Below are positions 53,598 through 62,828 of a DNA stretch of 64,000 bases, piece after piece. The position numbers and the translations under genes were made by a program. The notes under the pieces are model-generated. The model had not been told where the DNA came from, searched no databases, and worked only from the letters and a program-made list of their open reading frames with translations. The first letter of the stretch is position 1, and every line of letters begins with the position of its first letter. Source of the stretch: Flavobacterium sp. (GTDB lineage: Bacteria; Bacteroidota; Bacteroidia; Flavobacteriales; Flavobacteriaceae); the NCBI RefSeq assembly GCF_027484205.1, contig NZ_JAIXUB010000013.1, positions 124,001 to 188,000 of the forward strand. Reading direction: 5' to 3'.

Positions 53598-53975
53598 ATG
53601 AAGTTTTATCAGAGGTTAGCCTACTATATGGTTGGTTTAGTTATGGGTGGATTTGTTGTAGCACTGGTTTTTTCAGGGAAAGACACACGTTGTAATTATT
53701 TCCCAAACGCAAGAGTTTTAAACGATTTACGTAACAAACCTTTTAATTATAGTATCGAAGCTTCAAGAAAACTTTCTGAAGATTGGATTGACACTATTGA
53801 TATAAAAAACACCTTGACTTATGGTGATGTTGATTTTGATAGAAGTAATATTTCTTATCAAAAAGGTAAACTATATGTAATTGAAGGTCAAACTACAAAA
53901 AAAGATACCATCACTTTAAGAGTAATCAATTATCCTAGCAAAGCGGTTTTAGAAGATATTATTAGAAAAAAATAA
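53598..53975 (+). CDS. Membrane-anchored conserved protein (possibly DUF4258)
   Basis: This 125-aa protein has one N-terminal membrane segment (LAYYMVGLVMGGFVVALVF), then a soluble domain with TRCNYFPNARVLNDLRNKPF and YGDVDFDRSNISYQKGKLYVIEG. The family name DUF4258 is a recollection, not a proof. It lies between ald and the proline dehydrogenase gene and ends at a strong terminator. No catalytic residue set is visible. Confidence 0.65.
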   Translation: MKFYQRLAYYMVGLVMGGFVVALVFSGKDTRCNYFPNARVLNDLRNKPFNYSIEASRKLSEDWIDTIDIKNTLTYGDVDFDRSNISYQKGKLYVIEGQTTKKDTITLRVINYPSKAVLEDIIRKK

Positions 53976-54007
53976 AAAAATCCTGAGTTAGTAGCTCAGG
54001 ATTTTTT
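53975..54007. terminator. Bidirectional terminator between convergent genes
   Basis: AAAAAATCCTGAG and CTCAGGATTTTTT form a perfect 13-bp stem with a 7-nt loop, used by the small membrane protein and proline dehydrogenase genes. Confidence 0.88.
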
Positions 54008-54019
54008 GCTTTATAATTA

Positions 54020-55189
54020 TTATTTATTTTTTCTTCGTTCTCTTTCTGTTTTCAGAAGATTCAATTCACGACTAGTTTGTCCTGCTACTGAAGTATTTTC
54101 TTCTGCACGACGAATTAAATAAGGCATCACATCACGAACTGGACCAAATGGTAGATATTTAGCAACATTATATCCATGAGAAGCTAAATTATAACTAATA
54201 TTATCACTCATTCCATATAATTGTCCAAACCAAATGCGTTGGTCTTTAATTTCTATATTGTTGTTTTTCAACATTTCCATCAATTTATATGAGCTTTCTT
54301 CATTATGAGTTCCGGCGAAGATAGCCATTCTGTCAATATGTTGCATCATATAATCAACAGCAATATTGTAGTTATCATCTGTAGCTTGTTTTGACGCGCA
54401 AATTGGTGTTGGATAACCATTTTCCTCTGCGCGTTTATGTTCTTTTTCCATGTATGCACCACGAACTAACTTCATACCAATATAAAAACCATCTCTCTTT
54501 GCTCTTTCATGCAATGCTTTTAGGTAATCCATTCTATCCCAACGATACATTTGTAAAGTATTGAAAACAATTACTTTGTCTTTGTTGTATTTGCGCATCA
54601 TGTCTTCAACTAAATCATCCGCAGCATCTTGCATCCAACTTTCTTCAGCATCAATTAATAAAGCTACATCTTTGCTATGAGCAGTTTTACATATAATTTC
54701 GAAACGCTCTTTTACTTTATTCCATTCAGCTTGTTCTTCCTCAGAAAGTGGTTGCTTCTCTCCTACTTTAGTATATAAATCTAATCTACCTAAACCTGTA
54801 GGTTTGAAAACTGCAAAAGGAATTGCCTGACGTTCTTTTGCAAACTCAACTGTTTTTAAAGTCATTTCTAAAGCCGCATCGAATTGAGCTTCTTCTTCTT
54901 TCCCTTCAACAGAATAATCCAATACAGATGAAACACCTTTTGTGTACATTTTATCAACTACAGAAAGACAATCCATTTCATTAACACCACCACAAAAGTG
55001 ATCAAAAACAGTAGCACGAATTAATCCGTCAACTGGTAAATGAGCTTTTAGTGCAAAATTTGTTACCGCTGTTCCAATTCTAACAAGTGGTTCACTTGCA
55101 ATCATTTTGAAAAGAAAATATGCTCTATCTAATTCTGTATCGCTTTTTAAAGCAAAAGCAACTTCTGTATTGTTAAAAATTTTGTCCAT
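54020..55189 (-). CDS. Proline dehydrogenase
   Basis: From the ATG at 55187-55189 (MDKIFNNTEVAFALK) the protein has 389 aa; the track start is 10 codons earlier. It has the FAD-binding TIM barrel of PRODH with LLIDAEESWMQDAADDL, GMKLVRGAYMEKE, and the C-terminal YLPFGPVRDVMPYLIRRAEENTS with the substrate-binding RRxxEN. It oxidises proline to pyrroline-5-carboxylate. It is monofunctional (no PutA aldehyde dehydrogenase part). A -7 element TATATTTG lies about 70 bp upstream. Confidence 0.93.
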   Translation of the reverse strand: MDKIFNNTEVAFALKSDTELDRAYFLFKMIASEPLVRIGTAVTNFALKAHLPVDGLIRATVFDHFCGGVNEMDCLSVVDKMYTKGVSSVLDYSVEGKEEEAQFDAALEMTLKTVEFAKERQAIPFAVFKPTGLGRLDLYTKVGEKQPLSEEEQAEWNKVKERFEIICKTAHSKDVALLIDAEESWMQDAADDLVEDMMRKYNKDKVIVFNTLQMYRWDRMDYLKALHERAKRDGFYIGMKLVRGAYMEKEHKRAEENGYPTPICASKQATDDNYNIAVDYMMQHIDRMAIFAGTHNEESSYKLMEMLKNNNIEIKDQRIWFGQLYGMSDNISYNLASHGYNVAKYLPFGPVRDVMPYLIRRAEENTSVAGQTSRELNLLKTERERRKNK

Positions 55190-55260
55190 TTGTTTGTTAA
55201 TAAGAAAACTAACTATCAATTTTACAATTGACGAATTAGTAATTATAGATAATGATTGTA

Positions 55261-55268
55261 CAAATATA
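55261..55268 (-). promoter_or_regulatory. Predicted -7 element of the proline dehydrogenase gene
   Basis: TATATTTG on the minus strand fits TAnnTTTG. Transcription would begin near 55254, a leader of about 65 nt. Confidence 0.5.
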
Positions 55269-55286
55269 ATTAGAATTTGATAATTT

Positions 55287-56714
55287 TTATTTAGAATTAG
55301 CTATTCTTTTTATCATTCCGTTAAAAATGAAAAAATGAAATGGTAGCATACTGTACCAATATAATCGTCCAAAAAGTCCTCTAGGTCTAAAAGTGGCAAT
55401 TTGATGTAAATAATTATTTTCGTCAATTCTAAATTCGAGCCAAGCTTCGCCTGGAACTTTCATTTCTGCAAAAAGCAATAATCGTTTATTTTCTTTGTCG
55501 GCTAGTAAAACTCTCCAAAAATCTAGTGAATCTCCATTGTCTAAATGCGTTGGACTTGTTCTTCCTCTTCGTAATCCAACTCCGCCAAAAAGTTTATCAA
55601 TAAATCCTCGCAATTGCCACATCCAATTTCCATAATACCAACCTTTTTGACCTCCAATTGACCAAATATTTTCTAAAACTTGTTTAGAATTTAAAATTTT
55701 AATTTTTTTACTGTCTTTCAAACATCCAAAATTGGGTATCTGAATATAATTTGTCAAATTACCTTTTAAGCCACTACTTGTTAAACTATCTTTCCAACTT
55801 GAGATAACTAAATTTTGTTCAATTTTTTGAAATGCTAATTTTATTGCATCAACGTATGAAATGGATTTTATTTTCAATAATTTTTGAAGTCGATTATCCT
55901 TACAAATAACTTCAACTTTCATACTATCAACTAAATTCATAGCTAATTTATAAGAAGTTGAAGTAACAAAATACAACCAATATGATGATAGTTTTGGAGT
56001 CATGACTGGAATAGTAATTATCGCTAATTTAATGCCACGAGTTTTAGCATATAATTGCATCATTTGCTTATAAGTAATCACATTTGGACCACCAATATCA
56101 AACGATTCGTTAAAACAATCTTCTCGATTTTGAACTCCAATCAAGTATTTTATCACATCACGAATAGCAATTGGTTGCGTTTTTGTTAAAACCCATTTTG
56201 GAGTAATCATAATAGGTAATTTTTCACACAAATCACGAATAATTTCAAAAGAAGAGCTTCCTGAACCAACAATGATTCCAGCCTTAAGAACTGTTAAATT
56301 TGGTTTACCTCCATATAATATTTTTTCAACATTATTACGTGAAAGCATGTGTTTTGATAATTTTGGATCGTTAACAATACCACTTAAATAAATAACTTGC
56401 TTTATATTCATATGCTCAGAATACAAATTGAAATTTTGAGCCGTTTTAGCTTCCATTAAATCAAATGTTTCCGTCGAACTCGACATAGAATGAATTAAAA
56501 AATAGGCAATATCAATTTCCGTGGGACAATTATCAAGGTTAATATCGTCAAGAAAATCTACTTCCCAAATAGTTATTAATGAAAGTGTTTCTTTATCTAA
56601 ACCCAATCGCATTTTGTCTCTAACGGCACAAACTACTTCATGACCTTGATTGAGTAGTTCTGGAAGTAATCTTCGACCTACGTATCCGTTTGCTCCTGTT
56701 AGTAAAACTTTCAT
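55287..56714 (-). CDS. SDR family protein with DUF2867 domain
   Basis: This 475-aa protein has an atypical SDR NAD(P)-binding half (MKVLLTGANGYVGRRLLPELL; YLSGIVND) and a C-terminal DUF2867 half (KGWYYGNWMWQLRGFIDKLFGGVGLRRGR, FRPRGLFGRLYWYSMLPFHFF). No function is established for this fusion. It is the last gene of the photorepair cluster and follows the cryptochrome-DASH gene by 21 bp, as it often does in bacteria with several photolyases. Confidence 0.85.
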   Translation of the reverse strand: MKVLLTGANGYVGRRLLPELLNQGHEVVCAVRDKMRLGLDKETLSLITIWEVDFLDDINLDNCPTEIDIAYFLIHSMSSSTETFDLMEAKTAQNFNLYSEHMNIKQVIYLSGIVNDPKLSKHMLSRNNVEKILYGGKPNLTVLKAGIIVGSGSSSFEIIRDLCEKLPIMITPKWVLTKTQPIAIRDVIKYLIGVQNREDCFNESFDIGGPNVITYKQMMQLYAKTRGIKLAIITIPVMTPKLSSYWLYFVTSTSYKLAMNLVDSMKVEVICKDNRLQKLLKIKSISYVDAIKLAFQKIEQNLVISSWKDSLTSSGLKGNLTNYIQIPNFGCLKDSKKIKILNSKQVLENIWSIGGQKGWYYGNWMWQLRGFIDKLFGGVGLRRGRTSPTHLDNGDSLDFWRVLLADKENKRLLLFAEMKVPGEAWLEFRIDENNYLHQIATFRPRGLFGRLYWYSMLPFHFFIFNGMIKRIANSK

Positions 56715-56735
56715 TTTTAATTATTTATAAATTAA

Positions 56736-58028
56736 TTAACCCTTCAACCATAAATTTCGATATTTTTTATCTTTATCATAATCAGTTGCTTGTTTATCAA
56801 TATTGAAATAACGATTTCCTCTTGGATCGTTTCCAACTCCTGCTAAATATGCCCAATTTCCCCAATTGCTACACACATCATAATCAATAAGTTGCTGTTC
56901 AAAATAAGCTGCGCCATAACGCCAATCGAGTTTTAAATCATTGCACAAATAACTAGCAACATTTTGACGACCACGATTGCTCATAAATCCAGTAAGTTTC
57001 AATTCAATCATGTTTGCATCAACAAAATCTACTCCAGTTTCTCCATCAATCCATTGTTGTAATTGATGCGAATTATGTTTATTAACTTCAATACCTTTGT
57101 TTTGAATTCCTGCTAATTGAAAAAAATTGGCATTGTGCTTTTTCATCATAAACCTAAAATAATCACGCCACAACAACTCAAAAACCAACCAATAAGTAGA
57201 TTCATTAGCTCCAAATTGTTGCTCATATTTTTTTAATTCGTCGTGAATAAATCTTGGCGAAATACAACCTAAAGCCAACCAAGCAGAAAACTTTGAAGAA
57301 TAATCAGCACCAAACAATCCGTTTCGCGTTTCTTTATATTTTGAAATGCATTTAGTTTCAAAAAAATAGTGATTTAATCTGGCTATTGCTTCCGTTTCTC
57401 CACCTTTAAAAGTTAAGACAGATCGTGAATCAATTGGTTCAAAACTCAATTCTAAATCTTCAAGTGTTGGTAATTTTAAAGATTCAATTTCTGGAGATTT
57501 AATTTCTTTTGGTTCTTCAAATGAATCTCTAATTAAGGCATCTTTTTCGGTTTTCTTTCTAAAACTAGTAAATACATCTGGAATGTCTTTTATTGAAAAA
57601 GGTAAATCCTCAGCATGATATAACGTACTTGTGCTGAATGTTTTAAGCTCACATTTCAATTTAAACAGTTCCTCTTGAACTTTAGCTTCGGTTTGCTTTT
57701 CTTCATACGACACTTCACGTTTAGCAAAGACTTTAGATACTTTATATTGCTGGGCAATTTTTGGGATTTCAACTTCTGGTTTTCCTTTTAAAATCAATAA
57801 TCCTGAACCAATCTCTCTTAAATTTTTATCTAAATCCGATAATGATTCTAATAAAAATTGTGCTCTAAAATTTCCCATTTTTTTAAATCCAAATTCATTG
57901 GTAACAAATTCAGCATCATCAAAACAATACACCGGAATAATTTCATCACTTTGGGCTATGGCTTTGATAAGTGTTTCATTGTCGTGTAATCGCAAATCGG
58001 TTTTAAACCAAACTATTGAGGTTTTCAT
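56736..58028 (-). CDS. Cryptochrome-DASH-like photolyase
   Basis: This 430-aa protein has the N-terminal antenna-binding photolyase domain (SIVWFKTDLRLHDNE) and the FAD domain (KFSAWLALGCISPRF, FELLWRDYFRFMMKKH, MSNRGRQNVASYL, SNWGNWAYLAGVGNDPRGNR). The length and the final motifs are those of cryptochrome-DASH, which repairs cyclobutane dimers mainly in single-stranded DNA. It is the third photolyase-type gene of the cluster. A short REP-like element lies just upstream. Confidence 0.88.
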   Translation of the reverse strand: MKTSIVWFKTDLRLHDNETLIKAIAQSDEIIPVYCFDDAEFVTNEFGFKKMGNFRAQFLLESLSDLDKNLREIGSGLLILKGKPEVEIPKIAQQYKVSKVFAKREVSYEEKQTEAKVQEELFKLKCELKTFSTSTLYHAEDLPFSIKDIPDVFTSFRKKTEKDALIRDSFEEPKEIKSPEIESLKLPTLEDLELSFEPIDSRSVLTFKGGETEAIARLNHYFFETKCISKYKETRNGLFGADYSSKFSAWLALGCISPRFIHDELKKYEQQFGANESTYWLVFELLWRDYFRFMMKKHNANFFQLAGIQNKGIEVNKHNSHQLQQWIDGETGVDFVDANMIELKLTGFMSNRGRQNVASYLCNDLKLDWRYGAAYFEQQLIDYDVCSNWGNWAYLAGVGNDPRGNRYFNIDKQATDYDKDKKYRNLWLKG

Positions 58029-58040
58029 ATATTTATTTTA

Positions 58041-58087
58041 TTTCAGGTTTCAAGTTTATAGTTTTACAGTTTTAAACTTGGAACAAA
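58041..58087. repeat. REP-like TTTCAGGTTT repeat, copy 2
   Basis: TTTCAGGTTTCAAGTTT resembles the left arm of the element at 35664, and AAACTTGGAAC pairs imperfectly with it. The stretch fills the gap between two photolyase genes. Confidence 0.5.
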
Positions 58088-58092
58088 TAGTT

Positions 58093-59628
58093 TTACAATT
58101 CATTTATGTTTTTCAAACAATAATCAGCTTGTTGCAAAATAGCTGTTTTATCTTCGGGTTTCATTTTTCGCCATACATTATACATCATGCCTATTCGAGG
58201 ATTTTTCCCTAATTTATCTTCATTTCTATCATAAAAATTCCAATACAAACTATTGAAAGGACATGATTTTTCGCCTGTTTTCAATGCTTTTTTATAAAAA
58301 CAAGTGCCACAATAATGACTCATTTTATCAATATAACTGGCTGAACTTACATAAGGTTTTGTTCCTACAATTCCGCCATCGGCAAACTGACTCATTCCTC
58401 GCGTATTCGTAATTTCAACCCATTCAAAGGCATCAATGTAAATTCCTAAATACCATGCATCTACTTCATCAGGATGAATTCCTGCTAAAAGCGCAAAATT
58501 TCCTGTAACCATAAGTCGCTGAATATGATGCGCGTAAGCAAAGTTCAACGATTGTTTAATTGCATCTTTTAGGCAATTCATTTTTGTATTTCCTGACCAA
58601 AACCAATCGGGTAATTTTTCTTGATTATTGAAATAATTCATACTGGCATACTCAGGCATTTTGTTCCAATAAATTCCACGCATGTACTCGCGCCAACCTA
58701 TAATTTGACGAACAAAACCTTCTAATTGATGAAATTCGATTTCGTTTGGACGCTTTTGCCATTCCTTAATAGCCGAATTAATAACTTCTTGTGGTGAGAT
58801 CATTTTGACATTCATTGAAAATGAAATTCTTGAATGATAAATGGACCATTCATTTGGCATCATTGCATCTTGATAGCTTCCAAAAAGTGATAAACATTCG
58901 GACACAAAAAATTCCAATAATTGAAGTGATTGTTCTCTGTTTATTGGCCAAACAAAATTTTTAGCATCAATAGTTCCAATGGTTTTTACATCGGTTTTTG
59001 TAATTTCATTATAAATTTCGGAAACATCATTACAGAAAACAAATGGTAAAATTGGTTTATGATTTTTAGGCAATTTTTGTCGGTTTTCAGCATCATAATT
59101 CCATTGTCCAGTTAATGGTTTGTCACCTTCCATTAAGACGTTATGTTTTTTTCGCATGGCTCGATAAAAACTTTCCATCAAGAAAGTTTTTTTTCCATTA
59201 AAGAATTCACCCAATTCATTTCTTGTAGAAAAAAAATGCTCTGAATCAACAACTGTACTTGAAATTGAAATAGAAGAACAAAGGTTTTTTAAATCCAAAT
59301 CAACTCGATATTCATCGGGTAATTGGTATTCAAAATGAGTGAAATTATATTTTGAAATTAAATGTTTAACATTTTTATCAAATGAATTTAAGTTATTGTC
59401 ATCATTCAAATGAATATATATAACCTTATGATTATTAGATAATAAATCATTTTTAAAATTTTGCATTGCAGCAAAAATTCCAACTACTTTTTGAATATGA
59501 TGTTTAGCATAATCCGTTTCAGAACGAATTTCCATCATCACATAAGTAATGGAATCATCAACAGTTTTAAACCAAGAATGATTGCTATTTAATTGATCAC
59601 CTAGAATTAATCGTAACGTTTTTGACAT
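58093..59628 (-). CDS. phrB: Iron-sulfur bacterial cryptochrome/photolyase (FeS-BCP, (6-4) type)
   Basis: From the ATG at 59626-59628 (MSKTLRLILGDQLN) the protein has 511 aa; the track start is a GTG nine codons upstream. LILGDQLN is the typical start. Four cysteines match the [4Fe-4S] set of PhrB: one in MNCLKDA, two in YCGTC and one in KSCPFN, with Cys-x2-Cys-x12-Cys spacing. Characterised members repair (6-4) photoproducts with FAD and a lumazine antenna. HPDEVDAWYLGIYIDAFEWVEITNTRG is in the FAD pocket. Confidence 0.92.
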   Translation of the reverse strand: MSKTLRLILGDQLNSNHSWFKTVDDSITYVMMEIRSETDYAKHHIQKVVGIFAAMQNFKNDLLSNNHKVIYIHLNDDNNLNSFDKNVKHLISKYNFTHFEYQLPDEYRVDLDLKNLCSSISISSTVVDSEHFFSTRNELGEFFNGKKTFLMESFYRAMRKKHNVLMEGDKPLTGQWNYDAENRQKLPKNHKPILPFVFCNDVSEIYNEITKTDVKTIGTIDAKNFVWPINREQSLQLLEFFVSECLSLFGSYQDAMMPNEWSIYHSRISFSMNVKMISPQEVINSAIKEWQKRPNEIEFHQLEGFVRQIIGWREYMRGIYWNKMPEYASMNYFNNQEKLPDWFWSGNTKMNCLKDAIKQSLNFAYAHHIQRLMVTGNFALLAGIHPDEVDAWYLGIYIDAFEWVEITNTRGMSQFADGGIVGTKPYVSSASYIDKMSHYCGTCFYKKALKTGEKSCPFNSLYWNFYDRNEDKLGKNPRIGMMYNVWRKMKPEDKTAILQQADYCLKNINEL

Positions 59629-59669
59629 TTGTACTTTTATTTGCAACTGATTCACTGATTAATATTTAT

Positions 59670-59693
59670 AATCTGTGAATTTGCGGCTATTTA
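59670..59693. repeat. Dispersed 'AATCTGTGAAT' sequence, second copy
   Basis: AATCTGTGAATTTGCGGC resembles the sequence at 10473-10500 and overlaps the end of the DUF2256 gene. Confidence 0.3.
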
Positions 59694-59830
59694 ATTTTAT
59701 TCATTCTACACTTATCACTACAATATTTCACTTCATCCCAAACTTTTTCCCATTTTTTGCGCCAAGTGAATGGTTTTTGACAAACAATACAAGTTTTATT
59801 GGGAAGATTTTGTTTTTTTACTCCTCGCAT
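59687..59830 (-). CDS. DUF2256 zinc-ribbon-like protein (47 aa, missed by the ORF track)
   Basis: ATG at 59828-59830 opens a 47-residue frame. The start is [18 protein letters not shown] and the end is [12 protein letters not shown], with the TWRKKW motif in between. The four Cys (CxxC and CxxxC) and the basic Trp-rich middle are the DUF2256 pattern. Members are commonly found beside photolyase genes. The frame overlaps the end of the upstream photolyase gene by 35 nt and precedes phrB. It is probably a small zinc-binding nucleic-acid-related protein, a role inferred from the motif. Confidence 0.88.
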   Translation of the reverse strand: MRGVKKQNLPNKTCIVCQKPFTWRKKWEKVWDEVKYCSDKCRMNKIK

Positions 59831-61304
59831 TTTTAGGTTTATTTGGGTTACTCACATGTTTCTTCAAAATTCGTTTTCCTTCTTCTTTGACATAATCTTT
59901 TTTACGGAAACTCCAAACAATATCACTTGCCATTTTTCTAGTTTCCTCAATATTTACAATGGGAAATGGATAATCTTTTCCAATTTCGCAATGATAAAAT
60001 TGCTGCTCAATAGGATTCATTTTCCATGGTTCATGAATTAATTCTAAAGGAACTTCAGCTAATTCAGGAATCCATTTTTTTATAAAAATTCCATCTGTAT
60101 CATGTTCTTCCGAATTTTTTATAGGATTATAAATTCGAATCGTATTGATTCCAGTCGTACCTGATTGCATTTGCAATTGTGGATAATGAATACCTGGCTC
60201 ATAATCTAAAAATTGACGTGCTAAAAAATGTAATTCGCGCCAATCTTGCCATAAATTAAAGGTAAAAAACGAAACCACCATGGCTCGCATCCTGAAATTA
60301 ATGTAACCTGTTTGAACTAAACATCGCATACAAGCATCCACAATTGGAACTCCGGTTTTGCCATCTTGCCAAGCTTTAATATAAGTTTCGTTTTTTGGTT
60401 TTATTAAAGAATCATAAGCACGATTAGCGTTTTCAAATTCCATTCGGCATTCATCTTCAAATTTTTGAATAAAATGACAATGCCAATGCAATCTGGAAAC
60501 AAAATTTAAAATTGCCCTTTTGTTTTTAGAAGATTCATAATGCTGATTCGTATATTGGTAAATCATTCGCATACTGATATTTCCGTAAGTTAAATAAGGC
60601 GATAGTCGGCTGCAACCTGTTCGACTCAAACTTGGTTTAGAAATATGTTTACTATAATTTACGTATCGTTCTTTTACAAAACTATCTAAATAGCGCCAAG
60701 CCCAATATTCGCCACCTTGTTGAAAATTTTTATTGCGAGTTGTAATTTCGATAGGAAGATCATTTCCTTTTAGCTTTTGATAAAAATCTGATTCTAAATT
60801 TTCTATTTTAAAAGCATTCAAGTCAATCAATTTAGGTTCAGCTCGCATAACTTGCTCCCAACGTTTGTCCCAATCACTTCTTGATTTCAACTTTCTTATT
60901 ACACCATGCATTTGCGATTGTTTCCATCTGATTTTATTTTCATCAAAAAACTTTTGCATAGCAATATCTCTATCAAAAGTGATTTTGTTTCCAATTTCTT
61001 GATGCGAAAAAACTGATTTTATATCGTAAATAGTATTCAACTCATTAAAAACAGTTGCAGCTTCATTATGAAAGAAATAAATATTGGAAGAAATAGATTG
61101 TAATTTAGTTTGCATTTCCTGCAATGATTCATGTATAAATCGCCAATGACGTACATCCGAATCATCATAACTCATTATTGATGGTTCAAAAAAATAGACA
61201 AATAAAACTGGTAATCCTTCCTGACTTGCCAAAAAAAGAGGTTCGTGATCTGTAAATCGTAAATCACGTTTGAACCAAACAATATTGATTTCTTTTTTTG
61301 TCAA
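59796..61304 (-). CDS. Cryptochrome/photolyase family protein, class I type
   Basis: This 502-aa protein has the antenna domain ([17 protein letters not shown]) and the FAD domain ([65 protein letters not shown]). The C-terminus is basic and ends in [11 protein letters not shown]. It probably repairs UV lesions or acts as a blue-light receptor. It is the first photolyase gene of the cluster, 4 nt after the flavin reductase gene, and its end overlaps DUF2256. Confidence 0.88.
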   Translation of the reverse strand: MTKKEINIVWFKRDLRFTDHEPLFLASQEGLPVLFVYFFEPSIMSYDDSDVRHWRFIHESLQEMQTKLQSISSNIYFFHNEAATVFNELNTIYDIKSVFSHQEIGNKITFDRDIAMQKFFDENKIRWKQSQMHGVIRKLKSRSDWDKRWEQVMRAEPKLIDLNAFKIENLESDFYQKLKGNDLPIEITTRNKNFQQGGEYWAWRYLDSFVKERYVNYSKHISKPSLSRTGCSRLSPYLTYGNISMRMIYQYTNQHYESSKNKRAILNFVSRLHWHCHFIQKFEDECRMEFENANRAYDSLIKPKNETYIKAWQDGKTGVPIVDACMRCLVQTGYINFRMRAMVVSFFTFNLWQDWRELHFLARQFLDYEPGIHYPQLQMQSGTTGINTIRIYNPIKNSEEHDTDGIFIKKWIPELAEVPLELIHEPWKMNPIEQQFYHCEIGKDYPFPIVNIEETRKMASDIVWSFRKKDYVKEEGKRILKKHVSNPNKPKNARSKKTKSSQ

Positions 61305-61308
61305 TTTT

Positions 61309-61950
61309 TTATAGTAATGATGTTAATTCTTTATCTGGTTTTGCATAACTCAATCGGTCAAGTTGAATAGTTTTGTGATAACTATCTAACCCAGAACAAG
61401 TAATGGTGTTTGCTTTTTCTAAATCGATAAATCCATCTTCGAGCAAGCAATTTTCTGGAATGTAAACTTGAATAATTTCTCCAATAATCATTGTAGTATT
61501 ATTAATTGAAATATCTATTCTTTCTTTAAATTCTACACCTAATTGAATATGACTTTCAGATACAAATGGAGCAAAAAAATCATTTTTATATTCTGTTTGT
61601 AAACCTGTAACATCAAATTCAGAGATGCTTTTGTCGTATCTTGCTGAAGTTTGATGTGCTTGTCTATAAATTGCTTCGTTGATATGATTTACAGTATAAA
61701 AACCTGTTTCAAGAATATTACTCATTGTATCTCGCTCTGGCGGACTTGGTCTAAAAATCATCCCAATTAAAGGCGGATTAGCTCCAATATGAAATAAGGA
61801 ACTAAAAATTGCCAAATTGGTATTCTTATTTTTATCAGAAGTTCCAACAAGAGCGACACTTTTAAAACCACCTAAACTGTTAATTAAATGAACACGTTTT
61901 TGTTTTTCTAGCAATTCAATTTGCGATTTATCGATATATTTTTTTTCCAT
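61309..61950 (-). CDS. Flavin reductase family protein (FMN-binding split barrel)
   Basis: This 213-aa protein has the DIM6/NTAB flavin reductase-like fold: [21 protein letters not shown], then FIRPSP-type [13 protein letters not shown] and [14 protein letters not shown]. It could supply reduced flavin to the photolyases, which is an inference from the neighbourhood. It begins 9 nt after the DUF2452 stop and is directly followed by the first photolyase gene. Confidence 0.85.
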   Translation of the reverse strand: MEKKYIDKSQIELLEKQKRVHLINSLGGFKSVALVGTSDKNKNTNLAIFSSLFHIGANPPLIGMIFRPSPPERDTMSNILETGFYTVNHINEAIYRQAHQTSARYDKSISEFDVTGLQTEYKNDFFAPFVSESHIQLGVEFKERIDISINNTTMIIGEIIQVYIPENCLLEDGFIDLEKANTITCSGLDSYHKTIQLDRLSYAKPDKELTSLL

Positions 61951-61959
61951 TTTATAATT

Positions 61960-62358
61960 TTAAGCCAGGTGAATCCACTTTCTTTCACTGTTTAGTTTAA
62001 AGGTACCAATATGTTCTTTATTCCATTCATTTGGAGCAATCAACGATAGAGAATGTGTTCCGTCATCATTAGCATACAAATGATATATTTCGCCAATTAC
62101 TGGTTCAAATGAAAATTTAGCATTGTATACCAATTCATTCCATTCATACTCGCGCATTAAACTTTCGTATTGCTCTTTTAGCTCGTTAAATTTATTTTCA
62201 AATTCTTTATTTACATTGTTAATGCTTCTGCTTTTCCATGAAACCACATCATCAATCTTAATCACTGGCGCACCAACACTTGTTGAATAAGTTAATAAAC
62301 TTGCGTTGTAACCTTTTTCATCAGAAAAAACTACATTATCTGGCTTTTTGCTTTCCAT
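61960..62358 (-). CDS. DUF2452 protein
   Basis: This 132-aa protein has the DUF2452 pattern: KPDNVVFSDEKGYNASLLTYSTSVGAPVI, a helical middle (FNELKEQYESLMREYEWNELVY) and FEPVIGEIYHLY. The function is unknown. It follows the TIGR03643 gene by 2 nt within the photorepair cluster, which is its usual setting. Confidence 0.85.
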   Translation of the reverse strand: MESKKPDNVVFSDEKGYNASLLTYSTSVGAPVIKIDDVVSWKSRSINNVNKEFENKFNELKEQYESLMREYEWNELVYNAKFSFEPVIGEIYHLYANDDGTHSLSLIAPNEWNKEHIGTFKLNSERKWIHLA

Positions 62359-62360
62359 TA

Positions 62361-62663
62361 TTATCTTTTAGAAATTTTATTATTTGTGATGGCACGTTGC
62401 AAATTACATTTGAATCTATCAATACCTTCAACTCTTTTAGCAACATGCTTAGTTTTAGAACTTTCTACACGTTCACGCCACAATTTGTAACTGCTAAACT
62501 TAAGTTCTCTTTTCATTAATGCTTTTACATCAGCTTCGGATAATCCGAATTGAAATTTTATGGCGTCAAATGGAGTTCTGTCTTCCCAAGCCATTTCTAT
62601 GATTCTATCGATTTGAATATCTGATAGATTTTCTTTTTCTGTGATTGGTGTAATTGGTTTCAA
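62361..62663 (-). CDS. TIGR03643 family protein
   Basis: This 100-aa protein has the TIGR03643 core: LSDIQIDRIIEMAWEDRTPFDAIKFQFGLSE and KRELKFSSYKLWRERV. A helix-turn-helix-like middle and a basic end (KHVAKRVEG) suggest nucleic acid contact, but this is not proven. It is the first gene of the photorepair operon. The promoter and operator-like repeats lie right upstream. Confidence 0.88.
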   Translation of the reverse strand: MKPITPITEKENLSDIQIDRIIEMAWEDRTPFDAIKFQFGLSEADVKALMKRELKFSSYKLWRERVESSKTKHVAKRVEGIDRFKCNLQRAITNNKISKR

Positions 62664-62670
62664 AATAAAT

Positions 62671-62712
62671 TTGTTTAACTTTTTTATATTTTAATTAAAC
62701 AAAAGTAAACAA
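62671..62712. promoter_or_regulatory. Operator-like TTGTTTAA repeats at the photorepair promoter
   Basis: TTGTTTAA (62671-62678), its inverse TTAAACAA (62695-62702) and a related GTAAACAA (62705-62712) flank and cover the -7 element. The last two are 10 bp apart and on the same helix face. This fits a repressor or light-responsive regulator site. The regulator is not in the window. Confidence 0.5.
62700..62707 (-). promoter_or_regulatory. Predicted -7 element of the photorepair operon
   Basis: TACTTTTG on the minus strand is a perfect TAnnTTTG match, 37 bp before the start codon at 62663. Confidence 0.6.
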
Positions 62713-62800
62713 TTATTTGTTAATGAATACTTAAAATTTAATAAAGTAAAATAGATGTTACAACAAAATAGAAATCGGTTATATATAAAATCAATTTTAT

Positions 62801-62808
62801 TACTTTTG
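62801..62808 (+). promoter_or_regulatory. Predicted -7 element of the O-antigen ligase-type gene
   Basis: TACTTTTG fits TAnnTTTG, 20 bp before the ATG at 62829. Confidence 0.6.
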
Positions 62809-62828
62809 TTGCAATTGAAAATCATTTT

